Positions 18,779-26,880 are shown, counted from the first letter of the stretch. The stretch: DNA of 64,000 nucleotides from Propionibacteriaceae bacterium (GCA_017306015.1 JAFKJK010000009.1:62001-126000); one strand, 5' to 3'. Program-made: numbers and translations. The notes: generated by a model not told the origin, from the letters alone.

Positions 18779-18887
18779 AGTATATGACATCAGGTCATCA
18801 TGACCAGTAGGCGTACAAGGCCTTGCGAGCCCCGTCCGCGCTGTGGCAGGATGCCCGGCATAGATCATGACGTCATAATGATTGGAG
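18779..18887. promoter_or_regulatory. Divergent promoter/operator region of the GntR regulator and PTS operon
   Basis: On the minus strand TATACT (complement of 18779-18784) is a good -10 for the regulator. A perfect 13-bp palindrome GGTCATCATGACC at 18793-18805 lies in its spacer. On the plus strand TTGCGA (18823-18828) and CAGGAT (18847-18852), 18 bp apart, are a possible promoter for the PTS genes. A perfect 10-bp palindrome ATGACGTCAT at 18867-18876 sits just after its expected start. The layout fits dual repression by the GntR protein. GGAG at 18884-18887 is the ribosome site of the IIA gene. Confidence 0.6.
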
Positions 18888-18892
18888 TGCCG

Positions 18893-19348
18893 ATGCCCGA
18901 GACCGGCTTCACCTATCTCCCGGTCAGCCGGGTCCAGTTCAGCGACGAGTCACTCGGCTGGCGGGAGGCGGTGCGTCTGGCCGGGCAGCCGCTCGTCGAC
19001 GAGGGCCTGGTCACCCCGTCCTACGTCGAGGCCGCGATCGCCATCGCGGAGGAGAAGGGGCCCTTCTACGACCTCGGCAAGGGCATCGCGATGCCGCATG
19101 CCCGTCCCGAGGCCGGGGCGTCGGCCATCGGCCTGTCGGTCCTGCGGTGCCGACAGCCGGTGAATCTGCTCGACCGGGACGACCACCCGATCGACATCTT
19201 CATCATGCTCGCGGCGACGGACAGCTCCACCCACCTGGAGATGCTGCAGCGCCTCGCCGTCGTCCTGATCGATGACGAAAAGGTGGACCGCCTCAAGAGC
19301 GCGACGGCGCCCGAAGACGTGGTTGCGGTCTTTTCCGAAATCCAGTGA
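18893..19348 (+). CDS. PTS IIA component, ascorbate/mannitol type
   Basis: This 151-residue EIIA of the PTS_EIIA_2 fold carries the phosphorylatable histidine in KGIAMPHARPEAG (His69 from the ATG at 18893). It passes phosphate from HPr to the IIB protein encoded next. Order and partners (a small IIB with an N-terminal Cys and a large UlaA-like IIC) place it in the L-ascorbate-type PTS family, equivalent to UlaC. The ATG at 18893 follows GGAG by five bases; the longer frame upstream runs through the operator palindrome and is unlikely. It is the first gene of a five-gene operon. Confidence 0.92.
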   Translation: MPETGFTYLPVSRVQFSDESLGWREAVRLAGQPLVDEGLVTPSYVEAAIAIAEEKGPFYDLGKGIAMPHARPEAGASAIGLSVLRCRQPVNLLDRDDHPIDIFIMLAATDSSTHLEMLQRLAVVLIDDEKVDRLKSATAPEDVVAVFSEIQ

Positions 19349-19370
19349 AACCCATACGAAGGAGACCGGA

Positions 19371-19652
19371 ATGAAAATCATGGCCATCTGCGGAGTTGGA
19401 CTCGGCTCCAGCTTCCTGGTGCAGATGAACATCGAGAAGATACTGAAGGAGCTCGGCGTCAGCGGCATCGAGGTGGAGCACGCCGACGTCGCCAGCGCCA
19501 TGCCGGGTGCCGCCGACGTCTTCTATGTCAGCAAGGACATCGCCGAGGGGCTCAGCATCGACGCGCCCATGGTGGTCCTGAACAGCATCATCGACATGGA
19601 CGAGCTGCGCGGCAAGGTGGAAAAGACCCTGGAGGATTTCGGGCTCAAGTGA
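19371..19652 (+). CDS. PTS IIB component, ascorbate type
   Basis: This 93-residue IIB protein has its phospho-accepting cysteine in MAICGVGLGSSF (Cys7), the typical P-loop-like N-terminus of UlaB/lactose-type IIB domains. It transfers phosphate from the IIA histidine to the sugar carried by IIC. The ATG at 19371 follows GAAGGAGACCGGA, a strong ribosome site. It lies 22 bp after the IIA gene and 31 bp before the IIC gene. The length is normal for a free-standing IIB. Confidence 0.94.
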   Translation: MKIMAICGVGLGSSFLVQMNIEKILKELGVSGIEVEHADVASAMPGAADVFYVSKDIAEGLSIDAPMVVLNSIIDMDELRGKVEKTLEDFGLK

Positions 19653-19683
19653 GCCCATCGTTCATACAAAGGAGTATTCAGCA

Positions 19684-21078
19684 ATGGATGGATTTGTCAG
19701 CGTCCTGGTCGACATAGCCAGGACTCCCGCCTTCCTGGTGGCGCTGATCGCGCTCATCGGCCTGCTGCTGCAGAAGAAGGGAGCGCCGGACACGGTCAAG
19801 GGCACGCTCAAGACCTTCGTCGGCTTCCTCGTCCTCACCGCGGGCGCGGGTGTCGTCCAGGCGGCCCTGACGCCGTTCGGCGGCATGTTCCAGGCCGGCT
19901 TCCACGTTCAGGGCGTGGTGCCCAACAACGAGGCGATCGTCGCCGTGGCGATCCAGCAGTACGGGACCACGACCGCCCTGATCATGTTCTTCGGGATGCT
20001 GGTGAACATCCTCATCGCGGCGTTCACCAAGTTCAAGCACGTGTTCCTGACCGGCCACCACACGTTCTACATGGCCGTCATGCTCGCGGTTATCTTCACC
20101 GTCGTCGGCTTCGGCGGCTTCGGCCTGATCCTGGTCGGCGCCCTCGCGCTGGGCGCGATCATGAGCCTGTCCCCGTTCTTCCTCCAGAAGTACATGCGGA
20201 CGATGACCGGGAACGACGCCGTGGGCCTGGGCCACTTCGGTGGCGGCGGCTACTGGCTGGCCGGCGCCATCGGCAACGCCCTGCGCGGCAAGAAGGAGAA
20301 GGTCACCACCACTGAGGACGTGAACTTCCCGAAGAGCCTGGCGTTCCTGCGGGACAGCACCGTCGCCATCGCCCTCACGATGATGGTGGTCTACCTGATC
20401 GTCGCGATCGCGGCCGGCCCTGGCTACGCCGAGAGCTACAGCCAGACCACCGGATCCGATGTCGGCAACTACATCGTGTGGTCGATCACCCTCGCCGGGC
20501 AGTTCGCCGCCGGCGTGTACGTGATCCTGGCAGGCGTCCGGCTGATCCTGGCCGAGATCGTGCCCGCGTTCAAGGGCATCTCCGAGCGGCTGGTCCCCAA
20601 CGCCATCCCCGCCCTGGACTGCCCGATCGTCTACCCGTTCGCCCCGAACGCCGTGCTCATCGGATTCCTCTCCAGCTTCGTCGGTGGAATCGTGTCGATG
20701 CCGTTCATGGTGCTGTTCGGATTGCCGATCGTCATCCCCGGCGTCGTCCCGCACTTCTTCTGCGGCGCCACCGCGGGCGTGTTCGGCAACTCGCGCGGCG
20801 GCCTGAAGGGCGCGATTCTCGGCGCGTTCGCCCAAGGCATCGCGATCAGCTTCCTGCCGATCGCACTCATGCCGGTGCTGGGCTCGCTCGGGTTCGCGAA
20901 CACGACCTTCTCCGACTTCGACTTCACCGTCTACGGCATCTTCTTCGGCCTGCTGGGCAAGAACCTGGCCCAGGTCGGCGTGATCATCGGTCTGGTGATC
21001 GTGTACGGCGCGATGATCGCCTACTCGCTGCTGAAGAAGTCGCCGAAGCCGGAAGCTGTCGAGCCGGTCGCGGCCTGA
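19684..21078 (+). CDS. PTS IIC component, UlaA-like (ascorbate family)
   Basis: This 464-residue integral membrane transporter has about 11 hydrophobic stretches and the UlaA-family features FVGFLVLTAGAGVVQAAL and VVPNNEAIVAVAIQQYG in the N-terminal part, and NAIPALDCPIVYPFAPNAV followed by GFLSSF in the C-terminal half. It imports and, with IIB, phosphorylates its sugar. The substrate need not be ascorbate: none of the usual ascorbate-degradation genes (lactonase UlaG, UlaD, UlaE, UlaF) is present, and the operon instead continues into transketolase. AAAGGAG at 19669-19675 precedes the ATG. An unidentified pentose-like compound or acid sugar is a reasonable guess. Confidence 0.92.
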   Translation: MDGFVSVLVDIARTPAFLVALIALIGLLLQKKGAPDTVKGTLKTFVGFLVLTAGAGVVQAALTPFGGMFQAGFHVQGVVPNNEAIVAVAIQQYGTTTALIMFFGMLVNILIAAFTKFKHVFLTGHHTFYMAVMLAVIFTVVGFGGFGLILVGALALGAIMSLSPFFLQKYMRTMTGNDAVGLGHFGGGGYWLAGAIGNALRGKKEKVTTTEDVNFPKSLAFLRDSTVAIALTMMVVYLIVAIAAGPGYAESYSQTTGSDVGNYIVWSITLAGQFAAGVYVILAGVRLILAEIVPAFKGISERLVPNAIPALDCPIVYPFAPNAVLIGFLSSFVGGIVSMPFMVLFGLPIVIPGVVPHFFCGATAGVFGNSRGGLKGAILGAFAQGIAISFLPIALMPVLGSLGFANTTFSDFDFTVYGIFFGLLGKNLAQVGVIIGLVIVYGAMIAYSLLKKSPKPEAVEPVAA

Positions 21079-21130
21079 CACCGCTGTAGTCCGTAACCGG
21101 TGTGTTGCGGTCAGATAGAGAGGATGACAC

Positions 21131-21979
21131 ATGGCAGGAGACCTGGGTCTCTTTGCGACACAGATTCGATATCTCACCTTGAGAGAACTCGCCAACATCG
21201 GTTACGGACACTTCGGTGGAAGCCTTTCCATCGTCGAGGCCCTCGCCGCCCTCTACGGCGGCGAGCTCACCTTCGACCCGAAGAACCCGGACTGGCCCGG
21301 ACGGGACTACTTCGTCCTGTCCAAGGGTCACGCCGGCCCCGCGCTGTACGCAGCGCTGGCCGCGTCCGGATTCTTCGGAGTCGAGAGGCTGTGGACGCTC
21401 AACGCCAACGGCACCCGGCTGCCGTCGCATCCCGATCGGCAGAAGGTCGAGGGAGTGGAGATGACCACCGGCTCGATGGGCCAGGGCATCTCGGTGGCGG
21501 CGGGCATCGCCTACGGCCTGCGCGCCCAGGGCCGCCCCAACCGGGTGTACACCCTGGTCGGGGACGGCGAACTGAACGAGGGTCAGTGCTGGGAGGCCGC
21601 CCAGTTCATCGCGGCCAGGAAGCTGACCAACCTGGTGGTCCTGGTCGATCACAACAAGCGCCAGCTGGACGGCTGGGCGAGCGAGATCGGGGGCGAGTCG
21701 GACTTCGTCGCGAAGTTCGCCGCCTTCGGCTTCGCCGCCCGGTCCGTGGACGGCCAGGATGCCGCCGCGATCGGCCAGGCCCTCGCTGACGCCCGCCTGG
21801 AGACCGGCAAACCGGTCTGCATCGTCCTGGACACGACCAAGGGCGCCGGGGTCTCCTACGTCTCCGACGCGCTCGACAACCACCACATGCGGCTCAACGA
21901 TGCCGGACGGTCGGCCGTCGACGCGGCGATCGAGCAACTGGGGGCGGCGCTCGCCCGGGAGGGGATCAGCTATGAGTGA
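21131..21979 (+). CDS. Transketolase, N-terminal (TPP-binding) subunit
   Basis: This 282-residue protein is the N-terminal half of a split transketolase. It carries the thiamine diphosphate/Mg motif GDGELNEGQCWEAA near residue 138, HPDRQKVEGVEMTTGSMGQG near residues 97-116, and GYGHFGGSLSIVEALAALYG near the N-terminus. It works as a heterotetramer with the following subunit to move two-carbon ketol units between sugar phosphates. The stop at 21979 overlaps the next gene by eight bases. Its position after the PTS genes suggests the imported sugar phosphate enters the pentose phosphate pathway here. Confidence 0.95.
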   Translation: MAGDLGLFATQIRYLTLRELANIGYGHFGGSLSIVEALAALYGGELTFDPKNPDWPGRDYFVLSKGHAGPALYAALAASGFFGVERLWTLNANGTRLPSHPDRQKVEGVEMTTGSMGQGISVAAGIAYGLRAQGRPNRVYTLVGDGELNEGQCWEAAQFIAARKLTNLVVLVDHNKRQLDGWASEIGGESDFVAKFAAFGFAARSVDGQDAAAIGQALADARLETGKPVCIVLDTTKGAGVSYVSDALDNHHMRLNDAGRSAVDAAIEQLGAALAREGISYE

Positions 21980-22922
21980 CGTCGTCGGGCTGGAGATGCG
22001 CCAGGCGTACGCGAAGGTGGTCGGCGACCTGTACGCCGAGCACCCTGGCGAGGTCTATGCCCTGGAGGCCGACCTGAGCAGCTCGATGAGCACCTCGGGC
22101 CTGGCGGAGGTGATGGGCGCCAGCTACGTCAACGTGGGCATCATGGAGGCGCACATGGTGAGTCTGGCCGCCGGCCTGAACCTCACCGGCGGCTTCGCCT
22201 TCGCCCACTCGTTCGGGCAGTTCCTGGCCCGGCGGGCGATGGACCAGATCTTCGTCTCCCTCGCCTACGCGGGGCTGAGCGGCTGCCTGGTCGGCTCGGA
22301 CGCCGGCGTCACCGCCGAGCACAACGGCGGCACCCACATGACCTTCGAGGACATGGGCATCGTCCGGGTGATCCCGAAGGTCACGGTGTACGAGGTCAGC
22401 GATCCGGTGCAGTTCGAGTTCGCGCTGCGGGACGCGTACGCCCGCAAGGGACTCACCTACATCCGGACGATCCGCAAGGCCCCGAAGCTGGAGGTCTACC
22501 CGCCGGGCGTCGACTTCGGCTCGGCCGGGGCCCGGGTGCTCCGCGACGGCTCGGACGTGACCCTGGTCGCCAGCGGGATCGAGGTGGTCGAGGCGCTCGA
22601 GGCCGCGAACCTGCTGGCCGAGTCCGGGATCCAGGCCGAGGTCATCGACTCCTACCGGATCAAGCCCCTCGACGCCGACGTGATCCTCGGCAGCGTCCGC
22701 AAGACCGGCGCGGTGGTCACCTGCGAGAACCACAACGTGATCAACGGCCTCGGCTCGGCCGTCGCCGAGGTGCTCGCCGAACAGGCACCGACCCCGCAGT
22801 ACCGGATCGGCGTCCGCGAGCAGTTCGGCCAGGTCGGCACCACCGACTACCTGATGCAGCACTACGGGTTGACCGCACCGGTGATCGCGGAGAAGGCGAA
22901 GGAACTCCTCGCGCGCTCCTGA
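21972..22922 (+). CDS. Transketolase, C-terminal subunit
   Basis: This 316-residue partner subunit begins at the ATG eight bases inside the previous gene. It contains the pyrimidine-binding domain (VYALEADLSSSMST, followed by NVGIMEAHMVSLAAGLNLTGG with the catalytic-type Glu) and the C-terminal transketolase domain (VIDSYRIKPLD, VTCENHNVINGLGSAV). The length and split are normal for bacterial two-subunit transketolases. It is the last gene of the PTS operon, and a strong hairpin follows 14 bp after the stop. Confidence 0.95.
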   Translation: MSDVVGLEMRQAYAKVVGDLYAEHPGEVYALEADLSSSMSTSGLAEVMGASYVNVGIMEAHMVSLAAGLNLTGGFAFAHSFGQFLARRAMDQIFVSLAYAGLSGCLVGSDAGVTAEHNGGTHMTFEDMGIVRVIPKVTVYEVSDPVQFEFALRDAYARKGLTYIRTIRKAPKLEVYPPGVDFGSAGARVLRDGSDVTLVASGIEVVEALEAANLLAESGIQAEVIDSYRIKPLDADVILGSVRKTGAVVTCENHNVINGLGSAVAEVLAEQAPTPQYRIGVREQFGQVGTTDYLMQHYGLTAPVIAEKAKELLARS

Positions 22923-22936
22923 CACCCCACGACGAG

Positions 22937-22958
22937 GCCCGGAGGTTCGCCTCCGGGC
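22937..22958 (+). terminator. Terminator of the PTS/transketolase operon
   Basis: This is a perfect 9-bp stem, GCCCGGAGG (22937-22945) paired with CCTCCGGGC (22950-22958), around a TTCG tetraloop. Outer GACG (22931-22934) can pair with CGTC (22963-22966). There is no long T-run, as is common in actinomycetes. Confidence 0.8.
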
Positions 22959-23090
22959 TTCGCGTCGTCCAGGACGCGTCCGCGGAGCTGGACGGGGAGT
23001 TCTTCGATTCGCCGGTAATCCCGCGCGTCCGCTGCTACCGTCGAATGGCCGGGGGGCCGCTTCTTGACGCCGTACGACGGAGGGGCAGCC

Positions 23091-24260
23091 GTGAGCACAA
23101 TTGGAGAACACCGGACGGACCGCGTCCGGAACAGACGATCGAACATCGCCCTGGCGACACTCATCGCCGGGACGCTGATCGGGGTCGGCTGGCCGGTCGC
23201 GCCAGCGGCCGCGGACGACTGCGAGCCCACCGACACCTCCTGCGTGGCGGAGAGCACGCCACCCACCGAACCCGCACCGGGTGGCGAGACCACGACCGAA
23301 CCCGCACCGGGCGACCAGACCACGGAGCCGTCCGACCCACCCACCACCGAACCGTCGGACCCACCCACCACCGATCCGTCCGACCCACCCACCACCGAAC
23401 CGTCCGACCCACCCACCACCGAACCGTCCGACCCGCCAACAACCGAACCGTCGGACCCGCCGACGACGGCCCCATCGGACCCACCGACAACCGAACCGTC
23501 CGATCCGCCCACAACCGAACCGTCCGACCCGCCCACAACCGAACCGTCCGACCCGCCCACAACCGAGCCGTCTGACCCGCCCAACACTGCGCCGCCCACC
23601 ACAGCCCCGCCCACGACCGCACCGCCCACGACCGCACCGCCGACCACCGCGCCACCCACGACAGCGCCCGTGGTCCCGCCGTCGCCGAAGCCTCCGGCTC
23701 CCGTCCCCGTGCTGAAGGCGACCGGCAAGCCGACGATCTCGGGGACCCTGACGGTCGGGAAGGCGCTCAAGGTCAAGACGTCGGCCGTCCGCTGGAATGC
23801 GAGCAGCGTCAAGGTCTCCTACCGCTGGCTGGTCGACGGCAAGTCGCGGTCGACGAAGACCACGTACACCCTGCAGCCCAAGGACGCCGGGCTGAAGGTC
23901 GTGCTCGAAGTCACCGCCAAGAAGGCCGGCTACACCAGCGGTCTGGTCAAGTCGGCGACGAAGACCGTCGCCAAGCTGGACTCGAAGACGAGCCTCGAGC
24001 TCGGCCTGGTCCGCGCGAAGGTCGCGACCTATGCCACCGTGAACGTCAAGGTCGCCAAGCTCGCGCCCACGGGCACGGTTTCGGTCCTGGTGAACGGAAA
24101 GGTCAAGGGGAAGGCCAAGTTGACCGCGGCGAGCAAGGGCAAAGTGAAGATCCGGGTGCCCGGCCTGCCCGCCGGCAAGGTGCGGATCGTCGCCAGCTAC
24201 GCCGGATCGGACCAGGTGAAGACATCGACGAGCGACGGGTTCCAGCTGACCCTGAGCTGA
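23091..24260 (+). CDS. Exported proline-rich repeat protein
   Basis: This 389-residue exported protein starts at a GTG preceded by GGAGGGG. The signal peptide has twin-Arg-like basic residues and the core IALATLIAGTLIGVGW ending at PAAAD. Next comes a low-complexity region of eleven 8-residue units (PSDPPTTE and variants) and five APPTT units. The rest (from about residue 205) is Lys-rich, with beta-sandwich repeats of the bacterial Ig-like kind (KPTISGTLTVGKALKV, YRWLVDGKS, LAPTGTVSVLVNGKVKG). There is no LPXTG signal or C-terminal helix, so it is probably released or held by charge. The stalk suggests a domain held away from the cell. Function is unknown. Confidence 0.88.
   Translation: MSTIGEHRTDRVRNRRSNIALATLIAGTLIGVGWPVAPAAADDCEPTDTSCVAESTPPTEPAPGGETTTEPAPGDQTTEPSDPPTTEPSDPPTTDPSDPPTTEPSDPPTTEPSDPPTTEPSDPPTTAPSDPPTTEPSDPPTTEPSDPPTTEPSDPPTTEPSDPPNTAPPTTAPPTTAPPTTAPPTTAPPTTAPVVPPSPKPPAPVPVLKATGKPTISGTLTVGKALKVKTSAVRWNASSVKVSYRWLVDGKSRSTKTTYTLQPKDAGLKVVLEVTAKKAGYTSGLVKSATKTVAKLDSKTSLELGLVRAKVATYATVNVKVAKLAPTGTVSVLVNGKVKGKAKLTAASKGKVKIRVPGLPAGKVRIVASYAGSDQVKTSTSDGFQLTLS
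23328..23591 (+). repeat. Eleven tandem 24-bp repeats coding PSDPPTT(E/D/A/N)
   Basis: The units start at 23328 and repeat every 24 bp, keeping frame, with wobble-position differences such as CCACCC/CCGCCC and TCCGAC/TCGGAC. Variation between units argues against very recent expansion of the whole array, although the last few units are nearly identical and may still slip. Confidence 0.9.
23589..23663 (+). repeat. Five tandem 15-bp repeats coding APPTT
   Basis: These directly follow the 24-bp array in the same frame and extend the proline-rich stalk. Confidence 0.85.
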
Positions 24261-24276
24261 GTAGGCGGACGGGTCG

Positions 24277-25167
24277 TCAGGCCAGCTCGCTCCCGGCGTC
24301 GGTCAGCGCGTCCAGCACCAGCCTGACCGCGGCCCGCTCCAGCCGGTCCGGACGCCCGAGGGCGATGATCCGGCGCACCGAGCGGACGCCGGCGAGCGGC
24401 ACCAGCACGAGGTCGGGACGCGCCCGCGTCGTGAACCGCGGCAGCAGCGCGCATCCCTGGCCCGCGACCACCAGGGCCTCGACGAGCCGGTTGTCCCGGA
24501 CCCGCTGGACGACGTCCAGCGGCTGACCGGTCTCGTTCTCGATGGCGATCCGGACGGTGTCGAACGGGTACCCGAACGGCACTCCGATCCAGCGTTCACC
24601 GGTCAGGTCGGACGCCCGCAGCCGCTCCCGTCCGGCCAGCCGGTGGCCGCGCGGCAACGCCACGTCGAGGGGCTCGGTGGCCACGACGCGGTGCGGCAGC
24701 CCGTCCGCTCCAGCGGGAGCCGACCCCATGGTGTGGCTGATCACCAGGTCGTTGTCGGCGACCAGCGCCGAGAAGCCGGCTTCGGAGACGTCCGCGTCGT
24801 CGATGCGGAGCTCGATCTCGGTCCCGGCCAGCCTCGCCAACAGCCCTGGAGTGAGCGACTCCAGCGCGCTCGGCAGGCCGACCACCGAGACCACTCCCGC
24901 GGGTCGGCCTCTCAGTTCGTCGAGTTCGCGCTGCAGCCGGGCCAGCGCGGACGCGACGTCGGTCGCCCCGGACGCCAGCAGCCGGCCGGCCGCGGTGAGC
25001 CGCAAGCCCCGTCCGTCCGGCTCGACGAGGGCCGTGCCGAAGGCCCGCTCCGCGCTCCGCAGCTGTTGGCTGACCGCCGACGGCGACCGGTACGTCGCTG
25101 CCGCAACCGCCGTGATGGTGCCCCGGTCGGCCAGCTCGCGCAGGAGCTCGAGATGCCGCAGATCCAT
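24277..25167 (-). CDS. LysR-family transcriptional regulator
   Basis: This 296-residue regulator has an N-terminal winged helix (MDLRHLELLRELADRGTITA, then SPSAVSQQLRSAERAFG, residues 1-60) and a periplasmic-binding-like effector domain from about residue 90. The absent or weak first-helix aromatic pattern and the GTITAVAAATYRSPSAVSQQL form are typical of the actinobacterial ArgP-like subgroup. It is divergent from an EamA exporter gene, the usual arrangement for a LysR protein controlling a drug/metabolite exporter, so it probably activates that gene. The effector is unknown. Confidence 0.94.
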   Translation of the reverse strand: MDLRHLELLRELADRGTITAVAAATYRSPSAVSQQLRSAERAFGTALVEPDGRGLRLTAAGRLLASGATDVASALARLQRELDELRGRPAGVVSVVGLPSALESLTPGLLARLAGTEIELRIDDADVSEAGFSALVADNDLVISHTMGSAPAGADGLPHRVVATEPLDVALPRGHRLAGRERLRASDLTGERWIGVPFGYPFDTVRIAIENETGQPLDVVQRVRDNRLVEALVVAGQGCALLPRFTTRARPDLVLVPLAGVRSVRRIIALGRPDRLERAAVRLVLDALTDAGSELA

Positions 25168-25238
25168 GAAGCCAGCCTAAAGCTTTCCTTCATGAATCTG
25201 TGCTTGTCCTTCAGCGATCGGGCGTCGACGATGGACGC
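25168..25238. promoter_or_regulatory. Divergent LysR/EamA control region
   Basis: The 71-bp gap is less GC-rich than its surroundings and contains the palindrome TTCATGAA (25189-25196) and the repeated half-motif CTTTCCTTC / TTGTCCTTC. It is the obvious place for LysR binding, but no classical T-N11-A box can be chosen with confidence. Confidence 0.4.
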
Positions 25239-26207
25239 ATGCCGCCCCGCCACCGCCTGCTCGCCGTCCTCGTGGCGGTCGTCTGGGGCGTGAACTTCCT
25301 GGCCATCCACACCTCCCTCGCCCAGTTCCCGCCGTTCTTCCTGGTCGCGCTGCGGTTCGTCCTGATCGCGATCCCCACGGTGATCTTCGTGCCCCGACCA
25401 CACGTCCCCCTGCGCTGGCTGGTCGGCTACGGCCTCGGCTTCGGGGTCGCCCAGTTCACGTTCCTGTACGCGGGCATGGCCGCCGGGATGCCGACCGGGC
25501 TCGCGTCCCTCGTGCTGCAGGCGTCCGCACCCTTCACGCTCGTCCTCGGGGCACTGCTCCTGCGCGAGCAGGTGTCGGGACGGCAGTGGCTGGGCATCGC
25601 GGTCGCGGTCGCCGGCATGGCCGTCGTCGGCTTCGCCCGGGCCCAGGCGGCTGCGCTCGTCCCGTTCCTGCTCGTGCTCGCGGGCGCGCTCGGCTGGGCA
25701 TTCGGCAACCTGTCCAGCCGGCTCGCGAAGCCCGACAATCCGTTGCAGCTGACCTTGTGGATGTCGGTTGTCGTGCCGGTGCCGATGCTGGCCCTCTCGC
25801 TGGCGGTCGAGGGCCCGGGACGGATCGCGGCGTCGCTGAGCACGGCGTTCGGCGCCTCGGCCGTCCCGGCCTGGGTCGGGCTGGCGTACACCTGCGTGAT
25901 CGGGACGGCCGTCGGCTCGGGCATCTGGACCTGGCTGCTGGCCCGACATCCCGCCGGCGTGGTCGCCCCGTTCTCGATGCTCGTCCCGGTCGCCGGCCTC
26001 CTCACCGCGGGCCTCGTCCTGGGCGAGGTGCCCGGTCGACTGGAACTCGTCGGTGGCGCCGTGGTCGTCGCCGGCGTCCTGATCGGTTCGGGCATCCGGC
26101 TCTGGTCGCGGCGGCGCGGGGAGTCAGACCCCGGGGACGCCGGCGGCGCGAAGCTTCAGTCGGAGGTGTCCGTGGGTGTCGGTGGCGGGGAAGAGGACGG
26201 CGCGTAG
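25239..26207 (+). CDS. EamA-family (DMT) transporter
   Basis: This 322-residue drug/metabolite transporter has ten predicted helices in two EamA halves. The first begins LLAVLVAVVWGVNFLAI with the usual VWG motif, and the second begins LGWAFGNLSSRLA. Proteins of this kind export amino acids or small metabolites (YdeD/RhaT-like). The ATG at 25239 gives a conventional N-terminus. The last 28 residues are a hydrophilic tail whose DNA overlaps the 3' end of the convergent HAD gene by 84 bp. It is probably controlled by the divergent LysR protein. Confidence 0.92.
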   Translation: MPPRHRLLAVLVAVVWGVNFLAIHTSLAQFPPFFLVALRFVLIAIPTVIFVPRPHVPLRWLVGYGLGFGVAQFTFLYAGMAAGMPTGLASLVLQASAPFTLVLGALLLREQVSGRQWLGIAVAVAGMAVVGFARAQAAALVPFLLVLAGALGWAFGNLSSRLAKPDNPLQLTLWMSVVVPVPMLALSLAVEGPGRIAASLSTAFGASAVPAWVGLAYTCVIGTAVGSGIWTWLLARHPAGVVAPFSMLVPVAGLLTAGLVLGEVPGRLELVGGAVVVAGVLIGSGIRLWSRRRGESDPGDAGGAKLQSEVSVGVGGGEEDGA

Positions 26208-26744
26208 TCCGGCCTCCCGGGCGCCGAGGACGTTGGCGAGCATGTCGTCGACGAACACCGCCTCCTCCGGACGGACGCCGAGCGCGTCCACGACCGTCCG
26301 GAAGTACGCCGGGTCAGGCTTCCGCAGCCCCACCTCGAAGGAGTAGAAGGTGCGGTCGAAGAGGTCCTGGTAGCCGAAGGCCTGCTGCATGTAGGCGCCG
26401 CGATAGCTCTGCTGGTTGGTGGCCAGTGCGGTGACCAGGCCGGCATCGCGGACGCGGCCGACGAGCTTCACCATCACCGGGTCGAGCTCGATCCGGCACC
26501 AGATCGCGAGCAGCTCGGCGAAGGTGACGTCCAGCCCGCGGCTGTCGATGAGGTCGCCGACCAACTCGGCAAGGTCGGCCTCGCCCGTCAGTGCGCGCAG
26601 TTCCGCGGCCGACACGTCGCGGAAGAAGCCCGGCGAGCCGCCGAGATCATCCAGCTGCCCGGTCCAGCCCAGCTCGGGATACTGCACCACCCCGTCCGCG
26701 TCCAGCAACAGGGCGCGGACCGGTGAACCTGCCGGAGTACTCAT
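26124..26744 (-). CDS. HAD-family hydrolase, paralogue 2
   Basis: This 206-residue HAD hydrolase is closely related to the protein at 17307-17933. Motif I is LLLDADGVVQ, motif II ALATNQQSYRG, motif III Lys in GLRKPDPAYF and motif IV FVDDMLANV. The start at 26744 gives an N-terminus with motif I near residue 14, as in the paralogue. It is convergent with the EamA gene and overlaps its 3' end. The substrate is unknown; members act as small-molecule phosphatases. Confidence 0.9.
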   Translation of the reverse strand: MSTPAGSPVRALLLDADGVVQYPELGWTGQLDDLGGSPGFFRDVSAAELRALTGEADLAELVGDLIDSRGLDVTFAELLAIWCRIELDPVMVKLVGRVRDAGLVTALATNQQSYRGAYMQQAFGYQDLFDRTFYSFEVGLRKPDPAYFRTVVDALGVRPEEAVFVDDMLANVLGAREAGLRAVLFPATDTHGHLRLKLRAAGVPGV

Positions 26745-26770
26745 CCGTCCATCCTCGCCCTCCCCCGCAT

Positions 26771-26838
26771 CGAACGCCGCCGTTCTCGTCATTCGCCCCT
26801 GCCTGCGCTGTGGCGTTTGACCGAAACGGTGGCGTTCG
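26771..26838. repeat. Intergenic repeat family B, copy 2 (68-bp imperfect palindrome)
   Basis: It has the same length and ends as the element at 11137-11204: CGAACGCCGCCGTT at the left and TTTGACCGAAACGGTGGCG near the right end, with a shared central ATTCGCCCC. It lies between the HAD hydrolase start and the ilvD stop. Confidence 0.75.
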
Positions 26839-26880
26839 GGAGACGGGCGGGCCCGGGCAGTCCGGGCGGGCCGGGTGGGC

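Noticed and set aside
23328..23663. Possible CRISPR array
   Set aside because: The units are tandem and in frame with no spacers; they code a proline-rich stalk.
22862..23812. Minus-strand Gly/Val-rich repeat protein opposite the proline-rich gene
   Set aside because: It is the mirror of the 24-bp repeats; the plus-strand gene has a signal peptide and ribosome site.
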